Positions 17,307-25,069 are shown, numbered from the stretch's first letter. The stretch: 64,000 nucleotides of DNA from an uncultured Acidobacteriia bacterium (GCA_903907865.1 CAIVPR010000126.1:1-64000), one strand, 5' to 3'. Program-made: numbers and translations. Notes: a model not told the origin generated them from the sequence alone.

Positions 17307-17846
17307 CTAGTTTGACCCAGGTTCACCGACGGCCGCAATTCCGATGCGGCTACCCCCGTCCTTCTCGGCAATCGCCACGATGCGCTTGTAGCCGCCCTCC
17401 TGCAATTCGAGCCGAGTCTCCCCGTGCCTCTCATTGACTACGATCCAAGTGGGGAGCTGCGAACGGTAGAACTCGTAGACCTTCGATGGGCTGTCTTCGG
17501 TGCGGTAAGACGCGCCGACGACGGACATGTTCTTGCTCTCGCCGTTGCTCGAGTTCCATTCGAACGAGGCGCTGCCCGAGTCCTTGTCGCGCCACGCACC
17601 GGGATAGACGGGAACGCCCAGCTTGCCAGGGTCGGCGTCTTTGTGCGCCCGCAGTTGGAACGAACCGGCTGGCGTTTGGATGTTGACGTCCGCACCCCGG
17701 TCACTGTCAAGCGTCGAGACCTTGACGTTCCTAGCGATGTACAGGCCGGTCAGGACCGAGCCGACGATGCATAGAATCACGATCACGCCGATGATCGCGA
17801 GCACAGTGCCGAGGATGCCGCCGCGGCGCGGGTTGCGAGTCTCCAT
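17307..17846 (-). CDS. Hypothetical single-pass membrane protein
   Basis: 179 aa. The ATG at 17846 is chosen for its strong GGAAGGAG Shine-Dalgarno. A transmembrane anchor at about residues 10-35 (GTVLAIIGVIVILCIVGSVL) leads to a periplasmic domain. That domain contains VPVYPGAW and YEFYRSQLPTWIV segments, seen in a recurrent Acidobacteriota hypothetical family. No catalytic motif is visible. It is divergent from the dehydrogenase at 17930, with about 80 nt between starts. Confidence 0.6.
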   Translation of the reverse strand: METRNPRRGGILGTVLAIIGVIVILCIVGSVLTGLYIARNVKVSTLDSDRGADVNIQTPAGSFQLRAHKDADPGKLGVPVYPGAWRDKDSGSASFEWNSSNGESKNMSVVGASYRTEDSPSKVYEFYRSQLPTWIVVNERHGETRLELQEGGYKRIVAIAEKDGGSRIGIAAVGEPGSN

Positions 17847-17914
17847 GTGGATGTTTCTCCTTCCGTTCTCTACGAGTTGCGGGCCTTTCTTGTTCGCGCC
17901 CGTTGGGGACATGA

Positions 17915-17920
17915 TAGCTT
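17915..17920 (+). promoter_or_regulatory. -10 element TAGCTT upstream of the dehydrogenase
   Basis: TAGCTT (preceded by GA) ends 9 nt before the ATG at 17930. A GAGAGG touching the ATG is too close to serve as a ribosome binding site. Confidence 0.35.
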
Positions 17921-17929
17921 GGCGAGAGG

Positions 17930-18895
17930 ATGGAAAACATCAACATCGTTGTTCTGGGCGATCCGGTCGAGAGAGTGCTGGCGCAATTGCATGAAGTGGA
18001 GTCCGCGTCGGTCACGATTTCGAAGACGGCGGAAGGACTTGGCGCGGCTCTGGCAGAGGCGCGGGTAATGTTCAGCTGGGGCGGCAACCGCGCGGAAGTG
18101 AAGAAGGTGCTGGAAGGAGGCCCGAAGCTGGAGTGGATCCACTCGCGGTCGGCGGGACTGGATTCCATGCTTTTCCCGGAGCTGGTGGAGAGCCCGCTGC
18201 CTCTGACGAACGGGAGCGGCGTGTTTAGCCAGTCGCTGGGCGAATTTGTGATCGCAGGTGCCTTGTATTTCGCCAAGGACATGCCGCGGATGCTGAAATC
18301 CAAGTCGGAGCGCCACTGGGACGTTTTTGAACTGGCGGAACTGAGCACGCAGACGATGGGGATCGTGGGACATGGCGACATCGGCCGTGCGGCGGCGAAG
18401 CGGGCGAAGGCATTCGGCATGCGTGTGCTGGCACTGCGTCGCGATACAGCTTGGCGGGCGGGCGACGAGGACGTGGACAAGGTCTACGCGACGGCAGACT
18501 TGCATGAGATGCTGCCGGAGTGCGACTACGTGGTGGCCGCGGCACCGCTGACTCCGCAGACGAAGCACATGCTGTCGTCGCCGGAGTTCGCGAAGATGAA
18601 GCGGTCGGCGGTGGTGATCAACGTGGGTCGCGGGCCGGTGATCGACGAGGCGGCGCTGGCCGCAGCGCTGACTGACGGGACCGTGCGGGGCGCGGCGCTG
18701 GACGTCTTCGAGGTGGAGCCCCTGCCGGAATCAAGCCCGCTGTGGGGCATGGACAACGTATTCATCTCGGCGCACACGGCGGACCACACGTTTACTTGGT
18801 TGAACGACGCGGTGGTGTTCTTCCGGGAGCAGTTGGAGCGGTTCCGGAAGGGCGAGGCGTTGAAGAACGTGGTGGACAAGCGGGCCGGGTACTAG
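17930..18895 (+). CDS. D-2-hydroxyacid dehydrogenase family protein
   Basis: 321 aa. The Rossmann NAD-binding domain has MGIVGHGDIGRAAAKRAKAFG (GxGxxG variant GHGDIG) followed by the signature NVGRGPVIDEAALAAAL with the substrate Arg region. A C-terminal His in SAHTADHT corresponds to the catalytic His of the family, and Glu in FEVEPLPE to its partner. The substrate is unknown: glyoxylate/hydroxypyruvate and phosphoglycerate enzymes all share this fold. It reduces a 2-keto acid or oxidises a D-2-hydroxyacid in the cytoplasm. It stands alone, followed by decayed sequence. Confidence 0.88.
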   Translation: MENINIVVLGDPVERVLAQLHEVESASVTISKTAEGLGAALAEARVMFSWGGNRAEVKKVLEGGPKLEWIHSRSAGLDSMLFPELVESPLPLTNGSGVFSQSLGEFVIAGALYFAKDMPRMLKSKSERHWDVFELAELSTQTMGIVGHGDIGRAAAKRAKAFGMRVLALRRDTAWRAGDEDVDKVYATADLHEMLPECDYVVAAAPLTPQTKHMLSSPEFAKMKRSAVVINVGRGPVIDEAALAAALTDGTVRGAALDVFEVEPLPESSPLWGMDNVFISAHTADHTFTWLNDAVVFFREQLERFRKGEALKNVVDKRAGY

Positions 18896-18929
18896 GTAGC
18901 AAGGCCGCCTTCATTCCATGCCTTCCCGC

Positions 18930-19019
18930 GTTGGGTGAACATCCTTCGCATGGCTCGAACAACCACTCTCTTGCGGTCGTGCTCGGCAACATGTTGATTC
19001 GGCGGAGCCGCGACCGCCA
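18930..19019 (+). repeat. Dispersed intergenic repeat, copy 2
   Basis: Aligns with 3613-3702 over about 90 bp (shared GTTGGGTGAACA, GCTCGAACAA, CTTGCGGTCG, GCTCGGCAA). It abuts the segmental duplication that begins at 19021. Confidence 0.55.
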
Positions 19020-19020
19020 C

Positions 19021-19121
19021 TCATCGTTCCGAGCTGGTGCCAAGGAGCGGGAGACGGCCATCGCGCAGCGCCAGCCGCTCGTGGACGAGGTTGCGAAGGC
19101 CGTCGGGTTGAAATCTTCAGG
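19021..19121 (+). pseudogene. Orphan 3' fragment of an exported-protein gene
   Basis: The forward frame reads GAKERETAIAQRQPLVDEVA and then KAVGLKSS, matching the C-terminus of the protein encoded at 20245-20952 (GAKERETAIAQSQALLDEVE). The normal stop codon is lost, and there is no upstream part of the gene. Confidence 0.65.
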
Positions 19122-19202
19122 ACTGGTCAGGATTTCGGCGGGGTTCCGGTCTCCATGTTCCAGACGGTGTAGAGTACCCCGCCCGCGATCATGGTGAACG
19201 CC
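19021..19202. repeat. Segmental duplication, truncated copy of 20855-21035
   Basis: This stretch repeats, with a few substitutions and small indels, the end of the exported protein gene at 20245-20952 plus the end of the minus-strand small membrane gene at 20960-21181. The longest identical run covers the GGTCAGGATTTCGGCGGGGT region through ATGGTGAACGCC. It stops abruptly at 19202. Confidence 0.8.
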
Positions 19203-19246
19203 TCGGGAAGCCGAAGTGTTCCGTCGAGAGTTGTAGCTGTCGACAT
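19127..19246 (-). CDS. Chimeric small ORF: new N-terminus on a duplicated membrane-protein tail
   Basis: 39 aa. The last 24 residues (AFTMIAGGVLYTVWNMETG, then TPPKS) are identical to the C-terminus of the 73-aa protein at 20960-21181. The first 15 (MSTATTLDGTLRLPE) are unrelated and come from sequence beyond the duplication. The ATG has AGAGGTGA upstream (ending 5 nt before it), so it could be translated. It keeps one hydrophobic stretch. It may be a live recombinant gene or debris. Confidence 0.35.
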   Translation of the reverse strand: MSTATTLDGTLRLPEAFTMIAGGVLYTVWNMETGTPPKS

Positions 19247-19336
19247 CACTTGTCACCTCTTCCATAATCCTAGCGCAAGTTCCGGGTGTCAAGGCAGGCG
19301 ACGCGACTCCCCCTTGCGCCGCCCCTCCAACCGCGC

Positions 19337-19342
19337 TATCGT
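19337..19342 (+). promoter_or_regulatory. -10 element TATCGT
   Basis: TATCGT ends 8 nt before the ATG at 19351 and is directly followed by the palindrome at 19343-19358. Confidence 0.45.
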
Positions 19343-19358
19343 AGTTGCATATGCAACT
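19343..19358. promoter_or_regulatory. Perfect 16-bp palindrome, candidate MarR operator
   Basis: AGTTGCATATGCAACT is fully self-complementary. It begins one base after the -10 element and covers the start codon at 19351. MarR repressors typically bind TTGCnnnnGCAA-like inverted repeats, and a MarR-like gene lies in the same transcription unit. Binding here would block initiation directly. Confidence 0.55.
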
Positions 19359-19764
19359 TCCAGCGCAAACGAAGACCTTCTTCCACAGCCTCGTCCTGCT
19401 GATGGTTGCAACCACACTCCCCGCATTCGCCCAAGCACCCCCGACTGCCCCCAAGGTCACCAACGTTCTGGCGACCCTGACCGTCAAAGAAGGCGTCCAG
19501 CGCGACGCCATCATGAAAGTGATGCCCGGCGAGGTCCGGTCCACCGTGCAACTCTACCTCGACGGCCGCATCCAGCAATGGTACGCGCGCGGCGACGGAA
19601 AGGGCGTCGTTTTCCTGCTCGACTGCAAGTCGGTCGACGAGGCCAAGGCGCTGCTGGAAACGCTCCCGCTGATCAAGGAGAACTTCGCGTCGTTCGAATA
19701 CATGACGCTGGGGCCGTTGACGCCGCTGAGGCTGCTGATCGCCCCGCCGCCAGCCTCCAAGTAG
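19351..19764 (+). CDS. Exported small protein with a dimeric alpha-beta barrel-like domain
   Basis: 137 aa. The signal peptide ends near residue 27 (LLMVATTLPAFAQA). The mature part has a beta-alpha-beta-beta-alpha-beta pattern (VLATLTVKEG..., VRSTVQLYLDGRIQQWYARG, KGVVFLLDCKSVDEAKALLE, NFASFEYMTLGPL). This resembles YCII or muconolactone-isomerase-like ferredoxin folds. No catalytic residue can be assigned. It lies 8 nt upstream of the MarR-like gene and is probably autoregulated together with it through the palindrome at 19343-19358. Confidence 0.65.
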   Translation: MQLPAQTKTFFHSLVLLMVATTLPAFAQAPPTAPKVTNVLATLTVKEGVQRDAIMKVMPGEVRSTVQLYLDGRIQQWYARGDGKGVVFLLDCKSVDEAKALLETLPLIKENFASFEYMTLGPLTPLRLLIAPPPASK

Positions 19765-19772
19765 GGATTGAG

Positions 19773-20339
19773 ATGCCGAACGAAGCCCTGTCCGCTTGCC
19801 CAAAGCTTTCCGTTGGGATGCCGAGTCTCGATTGCGCGTGCGCCACAGTCCGTCGCACGGCGCGGCTCGTCACCCAGCTCTATGCGCAGGAGATGGGCCC
19901 GGAGATCGAGCCCACTCAATTCGCACTGCTCGCAGCCTTCCACTCGCGGCCGGGCATCGCCCAGACAACGCTGGGACGCGCTTTGGGCCTCGACAAGACC
20001 ACGCTTTCCCGGAACCTCGGCCTGATGCGGCGCAACGGCTGGATCGCGATGGGGGACGGGAAGCACCACCAATTGACCCTGGCGGGCGAGGAACTCCTCT
20101 CCGCCACAAAACCCGGGTGGACGCGGGCGCAGCAGAAACTGCGCTCCGCCCTGGCCCCCGGTGAATGGGAGACCACGTTGAAGGTATTGGGCCTCGTCGC
20201 CACTGCCGCTAGAAGCGCATTGCAATCGACCGAGGAGACAACACATGAAACGCATCCAAATAGCGGGTCTGGCGGGATTGTTCCTGCTGGCCCTGTCCGC
20301 GAGCGGACAACAAGACGCGCAGGAACACAAGGGGCATGA
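19773..20339 (+). CDS. MarR-family transcriptional regulator
   Basis: 188 aa. The winged helix-turn-helix spans about residues 50-115 (QFALLAAFHSRPGIAQTTLG, then LGLDKTTLSRNLGLMRRNGW and the wing DGKHHQLTLAGEELL). N- and C-terminal helices would form the dimer interface. A CACAT-type cysteine pair near residues 21-23 (LDCACATVRR) could sense oxidants, although this is inference. The 3' end overlaps the following gene by 95 nt in another frame, so the last 30 residues (Thr/Arg/Gly-rich) may be a non-conserved extension. Confidence 0.85.
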   Translation: MPNEALSACPKLSVGMPSLDCACATVRRTARLVTQLYAQEMGPEIEPTQFALLAAFHSRPGIAQTTLGRALGLDKTTLSRNLGLMRRNGWIAMGDGKHHQLTLAGEELLSATKPGWTRAQQKLRSALAPGEWETTLKVLGLVATAARSALQSTEETTHETHPNSGSGGIVPAGPVRERTTRRAGTQGA

Positions 20340-20952
20340 CGCCCATTCCGAGATAGCGGGCAAGATCCTGATGTTGCCGCGCGACCTCGAAATCAGGCTC
20401 GCGGTGAACGCGCTGCCAGCGCACCTGCGCGATGGTGCCGGGATCTGGGTGCTGGGGGAGAAGGGCTACGTCAAAGTCAAAGACGCCACCAACCCCTACA
20501 CCTGCATCGTCAGCCGTCGTGGCGGCAACTTCTATCCCGTCTGCTTCGACGAGGAGGGTTCCCGAACCATTCTAGTGGCCTTCATGGACGACGCCATGCT
20601 GCGACTGAACGGCGAATCGCCCGAGCGCGTGGAGCGCATCCTTTCCGACGGCTTCCAATCCGGAAAGTACCGCCCGCCGTCGCGTCCCGGCATCGCCTAC
20701 ATGTTGTCGCCCGCCACCTACATGATGAACGGCGGGAAGTTGGCCCGCACCGTCGCCCACTACATGTTTTACGCGCCGTACCTGACGGACTCCGATATCG
20801 GTGGGGTGATGGGCAAGAGCCCCTTCGTTGATCGTCCTGGTCCGCACGGCATGATCATCGTTCCCGCCGGTGCCAAGGAGCGGGAGACGGCCATCGCGCA
20901 GAGCCAGGCGCTCTTGGACGAGGTCGAAAAGGCCATCGGGTTGAAGCCGTAG
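20245..20952 (+). CDS. Exported hypothetical protein
   Basis: 235 aa, with GGAGA 7 nt before the ATG. The signal peptide is MKRIQIAGLAGLFLLALSAS. The mature protein opens with His-rich HKGHDAHSE, which may bind metal. It then carries VLGEKGYVKVKD, CIVSRRGG...CFDEEGS (a possible disulfide pair) and a C-terminal helix ending GLKP. The family is not recognised, though the sequence is well-formed. It overlaps the MarR gene and is likely in its operon. The 3' end has been copied to 19021-19121. Confidence 0.65.
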   Translation: MKRIQIAGLAGLFLLALSASGQQDAQEHKGHDAHSEIAGKILMLPRDLEIRLAVNALPAHLRDGAGIWVLGEKGYVKVKDATNPYTCIVSRRGGNFYPVCFDEEGSRTILVAFMDDAMLRLNGESPERVERILSDGFQSGKYRPPSRPGIAYMLSPATYMMNGGKLARTVAHYMFYAPYLTDSDIGGVMGKSPFVDRPGPHGMIIVPAGAKERETAIAQSQALLDEVEKAIGLKP

Positions 20953-21035
20953 CGGGTGGTCAGGATTTCGGCGGGGTTCCGGTCTCCATGTTCCAGACGG
21001 TGTAGAGTACCCCGCCCGCGATCATGGTGAACGCC
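20855..21035. repeat. Segmental duplication, parental copy
   Basis: Source sequence of the truncated copy at 19021-19202. It spans the convergent 3' ends of two intact genes, so the parental copy is this one. Confidence 0.75.
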
Positions 21036-21181
21036 GCCGCGACGGCAAAGACTTGCGGCAGGCTGGCGACCATGGCGGGGATCGCAACCGCGGCCGCGTC
21101 CGCCAGGCCCATCGCCGACAGAATGGTGATCCCGGCCAGCCAGTAACTCAGGCGGTGGACAGGTTTTGCTGTTATAGTCAT
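20960..21181 (-). CDS. Small two-helix membrane protein, 73 aa
   Basis: The ATG at 21181 is chosen for AGGAG 9 nt upstream. Two hydrophobic segments are predicted (about 14-38 and 41-62), ending in a short polar tail ETGTPPKS. The sequence resembles nothing I can name. It converges on the exported-protein gene at 20245-20952 with 7 nt between stops. The C-terminal 24 codons are duplicated at 19127-19202. Confidence 0.6.
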   Translation of the reverse strand: MTITAKPVHRLSYWLAGITILSAMGLADAAAVAIPAMVASLPQVFAVAAAFTMIAGGVLYTVWNMETGTPPKS

Positions 21182-21257
21182 GTTTCCGACTCCTGCATCC
21201 CTAGACGCTATGGGGTAAGATGTTGGAAGTAAAAGAGATGTGATTGTTCTGTGCGAA

Positions 21258-22274
21258 CTAGGAAAGCAAATGCAGCGCCTCGGCAACCACCCGAGCGGCT
21301 GGCACGCCGACCATGCACAGGTGGTGGCCGAGCGGGCATTCGCGCTTCTTGCACGGGGCGCAGGGCACCGGCTCGCGGACGATGCGGGCCGTCGCACCGA
21401 CCGGCCCGGTGGCGGTTTCGTCAGTCGGGCCGAATACGGTCACGCAAGGCACTCCCAATGCCGCCGCGATATGCATGGCCCCCGAGTCGTTGGCTAAATA
21501 GATCCGGCAGGCTGCGGTCATGTCGATGAACTCGCGCAAGGTCGTCGCGCCCGCAAAATTGGTTCCACCCGTGGCATCGGCGACTTGCTGGCAGAGGGGC
21601 TTTTCGGCCGCCGAGCCGAAGACGGCCACAGTAGCGTCCGTGCGGGCGGCAATCTGGCGGGCAGCTTCGGCAAATCCTTCCGCAGACCATCTTTTTGCCC
21701 CCCCAAAGGCCGCGCCCGGGCTGATTCCGACGACCGGCCCACGGATTCCCTGCGCAGCGAACAAGGCCACCCCGCGCTGCCGGGCCTCTGGAATCGCGTC
21801 GAAGAGGATTTCGTTGATTTCCGGCAGCGAGTCGATGATCCCGGCCCTTCGCAGCAACTCCGGGTAGTAGTAGCGCTCGTGACGGGGCAGTTCACCGGGC
21901 TTGGGGAGCGGGATGGCGTCGGTCAGAAGCACCGAGCGTCCGTCGCGGCGGTATCCGACCCGTCGCTTGGCGGCGCCGAGGAAGACCAGGGCGGCGCTTT
22001 CGAAGGAGTTGGGGAGCAAGATGGCCAGGTCGAACCGCTCCCGGCGCAAGGCCGCGACGACGCGGCGCTTTTCGGCGAAGGCGCGGACGCCGGGCAAGCC
22101 CAGCAGCGGGATAACGCGGTCGATGCTGCGTTCGCCCTTGTAAAGATCGACCACCCACGGTCGCGCGAGAACGGCGATATCCGCATCGGGATAACGCTGG
22201 CGCACCGCGCGCAGGGCGGGGAGGGACAGGACCGCGTCGCCAATCCAGTTCGTGGCGCGGATGAGGATCTTCAC
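21258..22274 (-). CDS. waaF: LPS heptosyltransferase II-like GT9 glycosyltransferase
   Basis: 338 aa, the usual WaaF length. The N-terminus MKILIRATNWIGDAVLSLPA is the classic WaaF opening. The acceptor half is followed by GISPGAAFGGAKRW and the GT9 motif ANDSGAMHIAAALGVP with VTVFGPTDE near residues 255-285, which binds ADP-heptose. The enzyme adds heptose to the inner core of lipopolysaccharide at the cytoplasmic face. It is the last gene of a minus-strand operon, starting directly after the BlaI-like gene. The C-terminal CxPCKKREC motif is also typical. Confidence 0.92.
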   Translation of the reverse strand: MKILIRATNWIGDAVLSLPALRAVRQRYPDADIAVLARPWVVDLYKGERSIDRVIPLLGLPGVRAFAEKRRVVAALRRERFDLAILLPNSFESAALVFLGAAKRRVGYRRDGRSVLLTDAIPLPKPGELPRHERYYYPELLRRAGIIDSLPEINEILFDAIPEARQRGVALFAAQGIRGPVVGISPGAAFGGAKRWSAEGFAEAARQIAARTDATVAVFGSAAEKPLCQQVADATGGTNFAGATTLREFIDMTAACRIYLANDSGAMHIAAALGVPCVTVFGPTDETATGPVGATARIVREPVPCAPCKKRECPLGHHLCMVGVPAARVVAEALHLLS

Positions 22275-22275
22275 C

Positions 22276-22686
22276 CTACGATTGTCGCCCGGCTGCGGCT
22301 GCCATGCGCTTCGGACGCGGGGGCGGGGCTACCTTGTCCAAGAACCGCCTCAAATCATCTGCCGAGCCGTCGAATTGTTGGTCAAGAAAGTGGCGCAGGG
22401 CTTCTTTGCGTATTGTGTCGCGGGGAATAGTGGGTATGTATCGATGGCCGCGCCCGTCGCGGGCCCGTTCGACCACGCCCCGGCGGGCGAGACGGTCGAG
22501 CAGTGTCAGAACGGTAGTGTATGCCAAGGGAGGGTCCCGTGGAATTAGCCTACGAACCTCGGGAACATTTCCGCTACCCAAGCTCCACAATGCGTTGAGG
22601 CAATGCATTTCCATGGGTGGTGGCACCGTGCCGTCATGCGAGCTTAATCCTAGAGAGCTGTCGTTGAGCTGGACTCCATCACGCAT
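22276..22686 (-). CDS. BlaI/MecI-family transcriptional repressor
   Basis: 136 aa. The ATG at 22686 starts just after the stop of the yhaM-like gene. The winged helix covers about residues 25-95, with the family pattern ALWSLGSGNVPEVRRLI, YTTVLTLLDRLARRGVVERA and GRGHRYIPTI. In staphylococci BlaI/MecI repress beta-lactamase genes and are cleaved after BlaR1/MecR1 signalling. No blaR1-like gene or beta-lactamase is visible here. A basic tail (PPPRPKRMAAAAGR) may add DNA contacts. Confidence 0.88.
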   Translation of the reverse strand: MRDGVQLNDSSLGLSSHDGTVPPPMEMHCLNALWSLGSGNVPEVRRLIPRDPPLAYTTVLTLLDRLARRGVVERARDGRGHRYIPTIPRDTIRKEALRHFLDQQFDGSADDLRRFLDKVAPPPRPKRMAAAAGRQS

Positions 22687-22696
22687 GGAATCGTAA

Positions 22697-23821
22697 TCAT
22701 TGGGACTGTGCTGGCCCATTCTTCTTCCCGTCCTCCTGGATCGCGGCCCGCAGCCTGTCTCCAAACAGGGAGTTTGCGGTTGGCGTCGGCCTCGGTGCGG
22801 AAGATTCCGGGTTGGCTGGGGCTGCGGGGGAAAGGGCGACCGGGCCCGAAGGAAGGGGGGAAGGATCCAAATAGCGCTGCTTGCGCAGCACGACACGCTC
22901 CAACGTCGGACTGTAGGGGGTAAACAGTCCGCCAAGTTGCGCGTCCTTCTCGATCATTGCCCGCATGTTCTCCATCTTGGAGTCCATGTCATCAAGGTAA
23001 TGCAGCACCAACGCCTCTGGAAAAATCGGAGTTTTCGGCGATCCGAATTCGAGTCTACCATGATGACTGAGGATAAGGTGTTCGATTAGGTTGCGAAGTT
23101 CGGCGGGAAAGTCCGGGATAGCCCGGAGCTTTTCGGACACCATCCGGATCGCGATAACGATATGTCCGATGAGTTGGCCCTCAGGCGTGTAGGAAGTGCC
23201 ACGGCCAAAGCTCAACTCCCGTATTTTCCCGATGTCATGCAGGATAACTCCGATAGTGAGGAGGTCCAAATCGAGCGTTGGATAGTGACTGGCAACGAGC
23301 CGGGCCAAGCCGCAAACGGAGAGGACATGCTCAAGCAGGCCGCTGCGGAAGGCATGGTGGATGGATTTGGCCGCAGGAGCGATCTTGTAGGACGCGGCGA
23401 TCTCGGGATCGTCCAGAAACGCTTCCGCCAGTTGGCGGATGTGCGGATTGGCGATCCGGGTGACGATGCCCCGCAGTTCGGCCCACATCTCCTCGGGGTC
23501 GCGCTCGGAGGCGGCAAAGAAGTCGACGAACTCGACCTCCGCGTCCGGCACGGGGCGGATCTTGTGGATGGTGAACTGCGGGCGGCCGTTGTAGAGCTGG
23601 AACAGGCCCCGGACCTTGACGAAATCGTCCTTGTCGAAGGTGTCCATGGCCTCGGCCACGTTGTCCCACATCTTGGCGTCGAGGTCACCGGTACGGTCGC
23701 TCAACTGTAGGGAGAGATAGGGCTCCCCCGTGCGCTTTTGGCGGATTTCCTTGGACTGGACCAGGAAGACGGCGGTAACCGTTTCGTTCGGTTTGAGGTC
23801 CCGGACGAAAGGAGTCTTCAT
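22697..23821 (-). CDS. OB-fold plus HD-domain 3'-5' exoribonuclease, YhaM family
   Basis: 374 aa. Residues 1-95 form an OB-fold tRNA_anti-like nucleic-acid-binding domain (ETVTAVFLVQSKEIRQKRTG). Residues 155-300 form an HD domain with His163-Val pattern HVLSV, the HDIGK motif at 195-199 and HLILSHHG. YhaM-like enzymes degrade RNA (and DNA) 3'-5' with a divalent metal. A Pro/Ala-rich 50-residue C-terminal tail is extra. The ATG overlaps the stop of the upstream surA-like gene (ATGA), giving translational coupling. Confidence 0.85.
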   Translation of the reverse strand: MKTPFVRDLKPNETVTAVFLVQSKEIRQKRTGEPYLSLQLSDRTGDLDAKMWDNVAEAMDTFDKDDFVKVRGLFQLYNGRPQFTIHKIRPVPDAEVEFVDFFAASERDPEEMWAELRGIVTRIANPHIRQLAEAFLDDPEIAASYKIAPAAKSIHHAFRSGLLEHVLSVCGLARLVASHYPTLDLDLLTIGVILHDIGKIRELSFGRGTSYTPEGQLIGHIVIAIRMVSEKLRAIPDFPAELRNLIEHLILSHHGRLEFGSPKTPIFPEALVLHYLDDMDSKMENMRAMIEKDAQLGGLFTPYSPTLERVVLRKQRYLDPSPLPSGPVALSPAAPANPESSAPRPTPTANSLFGDRLRAAIQEDGKKNGPAQSQ

Positions 23822-25056
23822 TTGCTGGGCGACCCGTCGGCGTTCTTCACCGGGGTGGTCGGAATGGGGGCGACCTCGGGGGGCGCGGCGGCTCCCCGGT
23901 CCTTCACGCCGGTGCGACCGTAGGGCACCACGTTCATGAACTTCTTCCAGTGGCGCGCGTTGGCGACGGCTTCCTTGGTGGTGGTCTGCGGCTTCAACTG
24001 GGCCGGGTCCTTCCAGGTAGTGTCCTTGTCCGGGGCGGCACCGCTATCCAAGTAACCGGGCTTGATCTGGAGGAACGCGTTGGCGCGGAGTTGGGTAAGC
24101 GTTTCGCGGAGCTTCGGGCCGACTTTCGGCTCGGAGAGGCGGTTGTTGATCTCGCTGGTGACTTCGTCGAACGTGGCCTGGCCCTCTGCCGTGCGCTCTT
24201 CCACGCGCAGGATTTCGAAACCGGCGGCGATACGGATCGGGTCGGTCACGTAGCCCTTTTTCTGGGTGAAGATCGCATCCTCAATGGTCTTATTGAGCTG
24301 GCCCTTGGTGAAGGTGCCGAGCATGCCTTCGTCCTTGGCGGTTTCCGCGTCGGACGACTGGCGCGCGATGTCGGCGAACTTTTCCCCCTTGCGGGCGCGC
24401 TCGACCAAATCCTTGGCCTTCTTCTCGGCGGCCGCGATGCGGGCGGGATTGTTGTCCGGGGTCGCAACGAGGATTTCCCGTACAGAAACCGTCTCCTGAC
24501 GGATGAACTCCTTCTTGTGCTCCTCGTAGTACTTCTCCATGTCCGCCTTGGGGATGGTGACGTTCCGGTAGACCAGGTCGCCGATCACGCGCTGTGTCAG
24601 CAGTTGGTTCTTGAAAGCGAGTTTGAGATCCTCGAAGCTTTCGCCGGTCTGCTCGCGGACATAGTCGTGGAACTTGTCGGGATCGGCAATGCCGCTTTGG
24701 CGCTGGATGTCGGCGACGCGGCGATTGACCTCGGCATCCACGTTGATGCTCATTTCCTTGCCCTTCTGGACGAGGAGGAGTTGGTCGATCTGGTCGCGGA
24801 GGGCGTCGGCGGCGGCCTTGTTAACGGCGTCTTCGAGAGCTTGGCCTTTCAGGCCCTGCTTCTCGGCGGCGGCGCGGATCGCGGCCCGCTGGCGGTCGAG
24901 CTCGCCACGGGTGATAATCTCACCGTTTACCTTGGCTGCGATTTCTTCGACAACCTTAATCTCGGTGACCGGCTTGTCGGCGGCGGCGAAAGCGAATGCG
25001 GGGATGAAGAGGCTCGCGAGTGCGAGGGCGGACGCGAGGCGGGACGTGCTGCGCAT
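23818..25056 (-). CDS. Periplasmic SurA-like peptidyl-prolyl isomerase/chaperone
   Basis: 412 aa from the ATG at 25056, which gives a clean signal peptide (SRLASALALASLFIPAFAFA) and lies 7 nt after GATAAT. The SurA N-terminal helical domain spans about 30-185 (IAAKVNGEIITRGELDRQRA). One parvulin (PpiC) domain spans about 190-290 (VSVREILVAT, then KGEKFADIARQSSDAETAKD and GMLGTFTKGQL, AGFEILRV). Classical SurA has two parvulin domains; this has one. It folds outer-membrane proteins in the periplasm. It leads the surA-yhaM-blaI-waaF operon. Confidence 0.85.
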   Translation of the reverse strand: MRSTSRLASALALASLFIPAFAFAAADKPVTEIKVVEEIAAKVNGEIITRGELDRQRAAIRAAAEKQGLKGQALEDAVNKAAADALRDQIDQLLLVQKGKEMSINVDAEVNRRVADIQRQSGIADPDKFHDYVREQTGESFEDLKLAFKNQLLTQRVIGDLVYRNVTIPKADMEKYYEEHKKEFIRQETVSVREILVATPDNNPARIAAAEKKAKDLVERARKGEKFADIARQSSDAETAKDEGMLGTFTKGQLNKTIEDAIFTQKKGYVTDPIRIAAGFEILRVEERTAEGQATFDEVTSEINNRLSEPKVGPKLRETLTQLRANAFLQIKPGYLDSGAAPDKDTTWKDPAQLKPQTTTKEAVANARHWKKFMNVVPYGRTGVKDRGAAAPPEVAPIPTTPVKNADGSPSK

Positions 25057-25063
25057 AGGAACC

Positions 25064-25069
25064 ATTATC
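25064..25069 (-). promoter_or_regulatory. -10 element GATAAT, leaderless promoter of the surA-like operon
   Basis: On the minus strand GATAAT is followed by 7 nt and the ATG at 25056. No Shine-Dalgarno is seen. Confidence 0.45.
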
